Part shown: positions 54,471-60,672 of the stretch, in pieces
Position numbering within the stretch: position 1 is the stretch's first letter
Layout of the letters: each line of letters opens with the position of its first letter
Assembly: GCF_044068625.1 (NCBI RefSeq)
Contig: NZ_JBIPKH010000004.1
Span: forward strand, 1-64,000
Direction: 5' to 3'
Length of the DNA: 64,000 nt
Source of the DNA: Desulfurivibrio sp044068625
GTDB lineage: Bacteria > Desulfobacterota > Desulfobulbia > Desulfobulbales > Desulfurivibrionaceae
Made by a program: the position numbers and the translations under genes
Notes under the pieces: model-generated
Database searches by the model: none
What the model was told of the DNA's origin: nothing
Seen by the model: only the letters and a program-made list of their open reading frames with translations

Positions 54471-56390
54471 CTAATCTTTATCGTAACCGAGCCGGGGGCG
54501 TTGGCCACGGCCCTCTCCCCGCTCGGTTTTGGTCATCTGGCCGGTGGCCTTGGCCCCGAAGACCAGATTGCCCAGCTCGATCACCACCCTTTTCAGTTCG
54601 CCGGACTGGGCGCTCAACTCCTCCGAGGCGGCGGCGGCCTCTTCAGCGGCGGCGGCCACCCTTTGGGTGGCGTCGGCATTTTCGTTGGTGGCCTCGGTGA
54701 TCTGCTGCACTCCCTTGGCCTGCTGCGTGGTGGCCTCGGTGATGGCGCTGTTTTTGTCTCCGATGATGGTGGCGGTCTCGACGATATCGTCGAAGTCGCT
54801 GTTGACCTTCTTGAGGGAGCCGGCACAGGTGGTGATCCGGGCCACGGTGGTGTCCAGCAGCTGCTGGATCTGGTTGGCCTCCTGGGCGGTCTTCATCGCC
54901 AGGTTCTTGACCTCGTCGGCCACCACCGCGAACCCCGCCCCCGCCTCACCGGCCCGGGCCGCCTCCACCGCCGCGTTCAAGGCCAGCAGGTTGGTCTGGA
55001 AGGCTATGGAATCGATGGTGGAGATGATCAGCCGGATCTGGCCGCTGTCCTTTTCGATCTGGGTCATGTTTTCGGTCAACTCCGCCAGGGCCTTGAGTGA
55101 CTGCCCCGACTTTCTGATATTTTCCCGCATCAATAGCTCCGAGCCCTCGGTGAGTTCCACGGTCTGGGCGCTCTGGGCGGCGATCTCTTCCAATGCCGCC
55201 GAGGTTTCCTCGACGCTGCTGGCCTGTTCCGAGGCGGTATCCGACAGGGATTGACTGCTGGCCGAGATCTCGAGGGCGGCGGCGGCCACCTGGCTGGAGC
55301 TGTTGTCCACGTCCCGGGCCGCCCTTTCCAGAATCCGGGAAAGCCGGATGGTTAACGGCCAAGTCACTCCGATTCCGAAGGCTACGCCGCCCAGGACCAC
55401 CAGGATTACCCGGATTCTCAGGCCCCAGACCGTGGCCAGCAGGCCTTCGTCGGTGACCAGGTTGGCCCGGGCATGCTCGCGGGTGCGGTGGAGAACGGCT
55501 TGTACCTCTTCCAGGGCGGTCAGGGTCTCCTGGGAGTAAGTGGTCTGGGCGGCCTGATATCCCGCCAGGTTGCCGTCCAGCCAGGCCAGGGTGTCGTCCA
55601 GGGCGGTCAGGGTGGCTTGGGCGGCGGGCAAGGTGCGGTCATTGAACAGATTGAGGGCGGTCTGCCGTTGACCTTTGGCCAGCCAATCGTTGATTTCACT
55701 CACGCTCTGGTGCAGCTCGACATGGGGGCGTTCCACCGCGTTCCAGAAGGCGGCCAGTTCCGGGCTCTGCCGGCGGCGACTGCTGAAGTCGTCGGAGTAG
55801 AGCCAGCTCCCCAGGCCACAAAGGCGGGGATCGGTCTGGACCTCAATCCTGGTAACCTCGGGGTCAAGGAAGATATCCTTAATGGCGTTGACCCAGTTGA
55901 GGTGGGCGATCTTGATCTCCCGCAGGAAGTTGGTCAGATGGTGGTCAGCGGGCCGGAACTGCTCGCCGATTTTGCTCGCCGTCTGGTGGAGCCGCAAGTG
56001 GGGCTGCTCCAGTTCCCGCAACAGGGGGGCAAGGCTGGGCAACAGGGTTTCGGCCGCTTGCCGCCCCTCGCCATGGAGCCAGCGGCCCAGGGCGCACTGG
56101 CGATGATCGGTGGTCACGTTCAGCTGGGTGACCGAATCGTCGGTGAAAAGGGTGGCAAGCCGGTTGGCCCAGACCAGATGGTCCACTTCCCGCTGGGCCA
56201 GGGCAGAGTCCAACTGGTTGCTGGCCGCCATCTCATGGGCGTCCCGGGTGATGAAGTTGACGCCGATGAAGCTGGCCAGGCCGCTGAGGACCAGCAGGGC
56301 GATCATTACCAGGAAGCCCAGGGAGATCTGTTGCTTGATCGTAAGGTTGCCGACCAGCGAATCGACTATTCTGCCTATGCCGTTCAACAT
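54471..56390 (-). CDS. chemoreceptor with two periplasmic CZB domains
   Basis: 639-residue methyl-accepting chemotaxis protein. Helix 1 at about 22-44, periplasmic region to about 324, helix 2 about 325-345, then HAMP-like linker and the signalling hairpin with IAFQTNLLALNAAVEAARAG. The periplasmic part holds two chemoreceptor zinc-binding (CZB) modules with complete three-His-one-Cys sets: His71, Cys99, His131, His135 and His163, Cys191, His223, His227. Spacings are identical in both (28, 32, 4), showing a tandem duplication. CZB domains are usually cytosolic, so the periplasmic tandem is notable. It follows the STAS gene by 12 bases. Confidence 0.93.
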   Translation of the reverse strand: MLNGIGRIVDSLVGNLTIKQQISLGFLVMIALLVLSGLASFIGVNFITRDAHEMAASNQLDSALAQREVDHLVWANRLATLFTDDSVTQLNVTTDHRQCALGRWLHGEGRQAAETLLPSLAPLLRELEQPHLRLHQTASKIGEQFRPADHHLTNFLREIKIAHLNWVNAIKDIFLDPEVTRIEVQTDPRLCGLGSWLYSDDFSSRRRQSPELAAFWNAVERPHVELHQSVSEINDWLAKGQRQTALNLFNDRTLPAAQATLTALDDTLAWLDGNLAGYQAAQTTYSQETLTALEEVQAVLHRTREHARANLVTDEGLLATVWGLRIRVILVVLGGVAFGIGVTWPLTIRLSRILERAARDVDNSSSQVAAAALEISASSQSLSDTASEQASSVEETSAALEEIAAQSAQTVELTEGSELLMRENIRKSGQSLKALAELTENMTQIEKDSGQIRLIISTIDSIAFQTNLLALNAAVEAARAGEAGAGFAVVADEVKNLAMKTAQEANQIQQLLDTTVARITTCAGSLKKVNSDFDDIVETATIIGDKNSAITEATTQQAKGVQQITEATNENADATQRVAAAAEEAAAASEELSAQSGELKRVVIELGNLVFGAKATGQMTKTERGEGRGQRPRLGYDKD

Positions 56391-56402
56391 GGGGGTGCCT
56401 CG

Positions 56403-56714
56403 TTATGCTTGTCGGGTCACGGTAAACAGGGTATCCAGTTTCAATTCCGTAAACAGCTCATGGATGGGGCCGGGCAGATTGACCACGGCCAGCTTTCCCC
56501 CCTGGCTGGTCAACGCTTTATAGAGCAAGAGGATTTTGCCGATCCCCGAGCTGCCGATATGTTGGACCCGACCGCAGTCGATCTCCACCTCCTCGACCGT
56601 TGCCAGGGATAACTGCTTGAAACAGCTTTTCAGCTCTTCAGCGCCCTTCTCGTTTATGGTTCCCTGGATGGAGACACGAACCTTGGCGTCCTGTTGGCTG
56701 GTTTCGATCTGCAT
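56403..56714 (-). CDS. STAS-domain anti-sigma-factor antagonist
   Basis: 103 residues. STAS fold with the phosphorylatable serine in VQHIGSSGIGKILLLY. It would be the switch protein for an RsbW-type kinase; a matching kinase and PP2C phosphatase lie at 36.9-38.5 kb. It is encoded just ahead of the chemoreceptor, so it could instead act on chemotaxis or c-di-GMP signalling. Confidence 0.88.
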   Translation of the reverse strand: MQIETSQQDAKVRVSIQGTINEKGAEELKSCFKQLSLATVEEVEIDCGRVQHIGSSGIGKILLLYKALTSQGGKLAVVNLPGPIHELFTELKLDTLFTVTRQA

Positions 56715-56804
56715 GGCTGGCTACTCCTCGTCGGCAAAATGCTTTGTTTCCAGGTGATTTCCCGGTTGGCGCTGCCCGTGGTGTCGCAGATTGATAGCCG
56801 TGTT

Positions 56805-56834
56805 AGTATACAATGAAACAGTTATATTGGTAAA
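56805..56834 (-). promoter_or_regulatory. promoter of STAS-chemoreceptor unit
   Basis: Minus-strand -35 TTTACC (56834-56829) and -10 TATACT (56810-56805), 18-base spacer, 91 bases before the STAS start. The rest of the 320-base region 56715-57034 shows no gene; a TTGACG at 56892-56897 may start the SIMPL promoter. Confidence 0.45.
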
Positions 56835-57034
56835 GTATTTTTACATTTTTGCCGAGCGTTGTCCGACCATAACGTTGGCTGGTGGTTATTCTTGACGAAG
56901 ATTGCCAACTCGCGTTAGTTGTGGAGCGGGTCACTTTGTCCTGATGGCCGGCCGGGATCGATGGTATGCTGGCAAGGTGGCCGGTAAGTGCAAAACCCCG
57001 GCGGCATGGGATCGATCAAATTGAGGAGGCGCCG

Positions 57035-57766
57035 ATGGTTGCTTTGCCGAGGTTGCGACGGTTACTGGCTGTGCTGCTGGTTTGGGGTTTGCTCACCCCC
57101 GGGCTTGTTAGGGCTGCCGATTTTCCCCGGAACCCTGCCGATGGCTTCACCGTGCAGTTGAGTGCCTGGGCCGAAGAGGAGGTCAACAACGATCTGCTGA
57201 CCGCCACTCTGGCGGTTGAGCGTAGTGGCCCCGACAGTGCCCGGCTGGCCGCCACGGTGGCCGGAATCATGCAGCGGGCGTTGGGCGAGGCTGAACGTTA
57301 TCCCGCGGTGAAGGTCAGAACCGCCGCCTATGCCACCCAGCCTGTTTACGAGCGGCGGGAGGGGGTCAGTCAGCGGACCGGCTGGCTGGTTCGCCAGCAG
57401 TTAATCCTGGAAAGTACCGACATCGAGGCGGCCGCCGCCCTGATCGGCCGCCTGCAGGCCATGGACCTGCAGCTCACGGGGATGGGCTTCACCGTTTCCG
57501 ATCAGCGGCGGGAGGCCAGCCGGGCCAAGTTGACCGCCGCCGCCATTGATGCCTGGCGGACCAGGGCGGAGGCGGCGGTGAAAAGGCTGGGGGGGCGGAG
57601 TTGGCTGCCCCACGAACTGCAGGTCAAGGATGATTCCTACCAGCCGGTTCGTCCCCTGCTGGCGCGGGGCGAGGCCGCACTTTCCGCCGAAGCGGTTGCC
57701 CCCGCCATCGAAGCGGGCAGCTCCAAGATCCGGGTCACGGTCAGCGGGACCGCCTGGGGTCGTTGA
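57035..57766 (+). CDS. SIMPL-domain (DUF541) periplasmic protein
   Basis: 243 residues, signal peptide ending near VRAA. SIMPL/DUF541 pattern: FTVQLSAWAEEEVNNDLLTATLAVER, YATQPVYERREG, GWLVRQQLILESTDIEAAAALI and a C-terminal KIRVTVSGTAWG. GAGGAGG at 57023-57029 supports ATG 57035; a longer frame from 56966 has no signal peptide. Families of this type include oxidative-stress proteins. It is the last chromosomal gene before the integrated element. Confidence 0.85.
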   Translation: MVALPRLRRLLAVLLVWGLLTPGLVRAADFPRNPADGFTVQLSAWAEEEVNNDLLTATLAVERSGPDSARLAATVAGIMQRALGEAERYPAVKVRTAAYATQPVYERREGVSQRTGWLVRQQLILESTDIEAAAALIGRLQAMDLQLTGMGFTVSDQRREASRAKLTAAAIDAWRTRAEAAVKRLGGRSWLPHELQVKDDSYQPVRPLLARGEAALSAEAVAPAIEAGSSKIRVTVSGTAWGR

Positions 57767-57791
57767 GGAATAAAAGTTGATGGTTAAGAGC

Positions 57792-57841
57792 TGGTGCCCC
57801 CGGCAGGAATCGAACCTGCGACTCCAGGATTAGGAATCCTC
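57792..57841 (-). other. attL: 3' half of tRNA-Arg(CCT)
   Basis: On the minus strand this reads as tRNA positions 27 to 76: anticodon loop TTCCTAA (CCT), 5-base variable loop, T arm GCAGG-TTCGATT-CCTGC, acceptor strand and encoded CCA. Everything upstream of position 27 (acceptor 5' strand, D arm) is missing, and position 27 itself mispairs (G:G), marking the edge of identity. This is the host-element junction of a tRNA-targeting integrase. Confidence 0.85.
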
Positions 57842-57874
57842 AAGAATAGTGTTTTATGGGGTTTAACCCTGTTT

Positions 57875-57977
57875 TAGTAAGCAGCTTTTTCCTTGACATA
57901 GTGGGCGGTTAGCATTAGATAAAATCCTATGATGTTTTACCGGGTTTAATCTAATCTGCTTACTATGTGCTTACTAT
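57875..57977. repeat. arm-type integrase site candidates
   Basis: TAGTAAGCAG (57875-57884) is the exact reverse complement of CTGCTTACTA (57956-57965); TGCTTACTAT recurs directly at 57957-57966 and 57968-57977. GGGTTTAA also occurs twice. They lie between the attachment site and the integrase start. Confidence 0.55.
57893..57921 (+). promoter_or_regulatory. possible integrase promoter
   Basis: TTGACA (57893-57898), 17-base spacer, TAGATA (57916-57921), inside the arm-site repeat region, so integrase binding could repress it. Confidence 0.4.
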
Positions 57978-57993
57978 TTTTCAGGGGGCCACC

Positions 57994-59223
57994 ATGAAGC
58001 TGACAAAAACCACCGTCGAGAAGCTACCACACCCGGCCACCGGCCAAACCTTCTTTTGGGATTCTGAACTGAAAGGTTTTGGCGTCCGTCTGAACCCGAA
58101 CTCCCGCGTTTATATCGTCCAGGCCCGCATTCAGGGCAGAACCCGGCGCGTTACTCTGGGCAAGCATGGCGTGATCACCACCGACCAGGCCCGCGATAAG
58201 GCCCGGAAGGCCCTTGTTGACATGGCCGAGGGCAAAGACCCGGCAGCCGAGAAAGCCCGTCAAAAGGCCGTAGCCGTCACTCTGCGGCAGGTGGTGGCCG
58301 ACTATATAGAAGCCCGGACCCTGGCCCCTCTATCCGTCGCCAGCATTCAGCATCATTTGAACAGCAACCTTGCCGCCCTGGCTGACAAGCCCATCTCCCA
58401 TATCACCCGAGACACCGTAAAAAAAATGTATCTTGCCAAGGCCGAGCAATCCCCGAGCCAGGCGGTGCAATGTTTCCGCAACCTGCGGGCGCTGTTGAAT
58501 TTTGCCCGCGCTACATATCGCCACAACGACAAGCCGATTTTGACGGAAAACCCCGTCCAGGTTTTGAGCGATGCCCGGCTATGGGCCACCGTCAAGCCCA
58601 AGCGTCGAAAAATACAGGTTTCCAAGGTTGGCGCGTTCTGGAATGGCTTGATGGCAATCAAGAACCACGAATTTACCAGGGCGGCCACCCGTACCGCCTG
58701 CGATGCGGTGGCCTTCATGCTGCTTACCGGCGGCCGCAAGGATGAAGTCCTGGGCCTGACCTGGGACCGCGTGAACCTTGACGAGGGCTGGTGGTATATC
58801 CCGGACCCGAAGAATAGGAACCCGGTTCATCTGCCCCTTGCCCCGCCCTTGGTTGAGCTTCTGCGGGCCAGGCCGCAAACAGGCCCTTTTGTGTTCCCTG
58901 GCCGACTGGCAGGTAAAAAGTTTAACAACGTCCGGCCGGTGCTGGTAAAGCTGGCCCCGCTTGCAGGGGAACAGGTAAGCCCCCATGACTTGCGGCGATC
59001 CTTCCGCGCTATCGCGGCCGAGGCTGGGGTTGAACTGTGGAAGACCAAGCTGTTGATGAACCACACAATACGGGGCGACGTGACGCTTGAGAGCTACACG
59101 GAAACGAGCGATTGCCGTTATCTGGCCCCGGAGGTCGCAAAGATAGCGGAGTGGGTACTAAGGCAGGCCGAGCTTGACGCGGCAAAGATTGTTGACCTTG
59201 CCACCAGGAGGGCCAAGGGATGA
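57994..59223 (+). CDS. P4-type tyrosine integrase
   Basis: 409 residues. N-terminal arm-binding DUF4102 domain (FFWDSELKGFGVRLNP), a core-binding SAM-like domain, and the catalytic domain with Arg248 (GGRKDE), His331-x-x-Arg334 (HDLRRSF), His357 (NHT) and nucleophile Tyr368 (ESYTE). ATG 57994 is used; GGGGG lies just before. It sits 150 bases from the tRNA junction, as expected for an integrase beside attL. Its stop overlaps the next start (ATGA). Confidence 0.95.
   Translation: MKLTKTTVEKLPHPATGQTFFWDSELKGFGVRLNPNSRVYIVQARIQGRTRRVTLGKHGVITTDQARDKARKALVDMAEGKDPAAEKARQKAVAVTLRQVVADYIEARTLAPLSVASIQHHLNSNLAALADKPISHITRDTVKKMYLAKAEQSPSQAVQCFRNLRALLNFARATYRHNDKPILTENPVQVLSDARLWATVKPKRRKIQVSKVGAFWNGLMAIKNHEFTRAATRTACDAVAFMLLTGGRKDEVLGLTWDRVNLDEGWWYIPDPKNRNPVHLPLAPPLVELLRARPQTGPFVFPGRLAGKKFNNVRPVLVKLAPLAGEQVSPHDLRRSFRAIAAEAGVELWKTKLLMNHTIRGDVTLESYTETSDCRYLAPEVAKIAEWVLRQAELDAAKIVDLATRRAKG
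59193..59218 (+). repeat. coupling junction repeat, copy 1
   Basis: 26 bases, TGACCTTG then CCACCAGGAGGGCCAAGG, at the integrase end. It holds the ribosome-binding site for the next gene and matches copy 2 (59759-59784) at 24 of 26 positions, also encoding a similar tail (DL-x-x-RRAK). Confidence 0.8.
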
Positions 59224-59789
59224 CGGATTTTAACGCGACCTGGCACCTTGACGACTGGACGCTTGACGATCTGTTTCTCGAAATTCTGGCCGAGCGGCAA
59301 CGAATCCTGGCCGGACGTTCAGAATTTTTGCTCGGGGAAAAAATCTCGGACGATTTGCGCGAATTAAAAACGTTGCACCTTGAGATAGGCGCACGGCTGG
59401 CCGAACTCCGACCGGAAGTTACTCCCGAGCAATTCGCCAAAATAGAAAGCATTGCGAAGGAGTCCTTTATTGCCGGTTCAGAAACCGAGCGGTTCGGATC
59501 ATTCGGCCTCAACTCAAGGCTCGCAGGCAAAAAGAGAAAGTACAGCCGGAAGCAGCGGGAAAAAAGGCAAAAGCGCCAGACCTGGGCAGGGTTGAACACG
59601 GCCGGAAGGGAGGCCCGCGACGAACAGATTTTAGCCGACTACCAAGGAAAGGTCAGGAAGAATAGCCAGCTAACCATAAACAGCTTTGTGGAAAAATACG
59701 CGGCAAGGTACAGCCTAAAAAGCCGGAGAATGCGCGAAATACTCAAGGCGAAAGTTGCTGACCTTGACAGCAGGAGGGCCAAGGCATGA
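59220..59789 (+). CDS. element protein A: unique N-terminus, shared C-terminal module
   Basis: 189 residues. The N-terminal half (TWHLDDWTLDDLFLEILAE, ELKTLHLEIGARLAELRP) is helical and unrelated to protein B. Residues 116-179 (RQTWAGLNTAGREARDEQ .. VRKNSQLTINSFVEKYAARY .. RRMREIL) match protein B at about 45 of 64 positions by eye. The shared part is basic and looks like a helix-turn-helix DNA-binding domain. Coupled to the integrase by ATGA. Function unknown; it may regulate the element or read host DNA. Confidence 0.75.
   Translation: MTDFNATWHLDDWTLDDLFLEILAERQRILAGRSEFLLGEKISDDLRELKTLHLEIGARLAELRPEVTPEQFAKIESIAKESFIAGSETERFGSFGLNSRLAGKKRKYSRKQREKRQKRQTWAGLNTAGREARDEQILADYQGKVRKNSQLTINSFVEKYAARYSLKSRRMREILKAKVADLDSRRAKA
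59759..59784 (+). repeat. coupling junction repeat, copy 2
   Basis: TGACCTTG then ACAGCAGGAGGGCCAAGG, at the end of protein A, giving protein B its ribosome-binding site. 24 of 26 bases match copy 1. Confidence 0.8.
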
Positions 59790-60349
59790 ACAAGGCAGAA
59801 ATTGTTGCCAACCTGTTCGACACCGCCGAGCAAGCCCACGCATTAGAGGTGCTGCGGGAAGCGGCCGAGACCGGCGAACCGGCCCCCGGTCTATTGCGGG
59901 CGTTTCGAGCTTATGTGATTACCCCGCTGGAGGCTTGGCAAGATAGCGCAACCCCTGGCACCGAGGCGGCAGACGCGGCCACCGTGTTGTGGTTTGCAGC
60001 GCGGGACGTGCTGGAGCGGCTGCGAGACGGTGGCCTTCACGCGGCACATGTTGCGCCCTTTGCCGGAGCCTGGAAGCGGTTCCACATGGTGGCCGGTTAT
60101 GACGCCACACTTGCAACGGCGAAAGCAAGCATAACGGCCCAAAGAAAGCGCCAGAAGCGCAAAACCTGGAAGGGTTTGGATCCGGCCGGGAGAGAGGCCC
60201 GCGACTCCCAAATCGTGGCCGATTACCTGGCAGCAGTTAGGAAAAACAGCCAGCTAACTATAAACAGTTTCGCGGAAAAATACGCTTCAACGTACAATCT
60301 GAAGGTCAGGAGAACCCGCGAGATTATCGAGGAAGCAGTTGGCAGTTAA
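59786..60349 (+). CDS. element protein B: unique N-terminus, shared C-terminal module
   Basis: 187 residues. N-terminal 115 residues (FDTAEQAHALEVLREAAETG, LLRAFRAYVITPLEAWQD, VLWFAARDVLERLRDGG) form a different helical domain. Residues 122-185 repeat the HTH-like module of protein A, with near-identical stretches GREARDSQIVADY and VRKNSQLTINSF. The DNA is also clearly similar, so the duplication is fairly recent. Coupled to A by ATGA. No known family by eye. Confidence 0.75.
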   Translation: MNKAEIVANLFDTAEQAHALEVLREAAETGEPAPGLLRAFRAYVITPLEAWQDSATPGTEAADAATVLWFAARDVLERLRDGGLHAAHVAPFAGAWKRFHMVAGYDATLATAKASITAQRKRQKRKTWKGLDPAGREARDSQIVADYLAAVRKNSQLTINSFAEKYASTYNLKVRRTREIIEEAVGS

Positions 60350-60381
60350 CCGGGTTAAGTGCCAAAAAAGGTAGTGTATTC

Positions 60382-60422
60382 AGCTACATAGCTTTGACTT
60401 GTTCTGTTTTGTGCGCTACGGT
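60382..60422 (+). promoter_or_regulatory. candidate promoter with palindrome
   Basis: Perfect palindromic half-sites AGCTA-CA-TAGCT (60382-60393) abut a -35 TTGACT (60394-60399); a weak -10 TACGGT is 17 bases on. It fits a repressor-controlled promoter for the HTH-primase unit. Confidence 0.35.
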
Positions 60423-60462
60423 ATCGCCAGAAGTTAAATGAAAAACTTTTGGAGGTTCCGCC

Positions 60463-60669
60463 ATGTCACACCCCCCGCAACACACCCCCCCCTTGACCCG
60501 GCAGGAAGCGGCAGACTTCCTTGGCCTCAAAAAAGGAACCCTGGATGTTTGGGCAACACGCGGCCAAGGCCCCCGCTATTTGAAGTTGGGCCGGGCTGTC
60601 CGGTATCGTCTGGCCGACCTTCAGGAGTACATGGAGCAAAGCGTCCGTTCGAACACCACGGAGGGCTGA
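60463..60669 (+). CDS. excisionase/AlpA-like HTH protein
   Basis: 68 residues. MerR-type winged helix-turn-helix of the excisionase class: LTRQEAADFLGLKKGTLDVW, GPRYLKLGRAVRYRLADLQEYM. It would act as recombination directionality factor or repressor. GGAGG precedes ATG 60463. The replication gene starts 3 bases after its stop. Confidence 0.9.
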   Translation: MSHPPQHTPPLTRQEAADFLGLKKGTLDVWATRGQGPRYLKLGRAVRYRLADLQEYMEQSVRSNTTEG

Positions 60670-60672
60670 ACC

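Noticed and set aside
57792..57960. A complete tRNA on the minus strand.
   Set aside because: The D arm and 5' acceptor strand are absent; only positions 27-76 are present.
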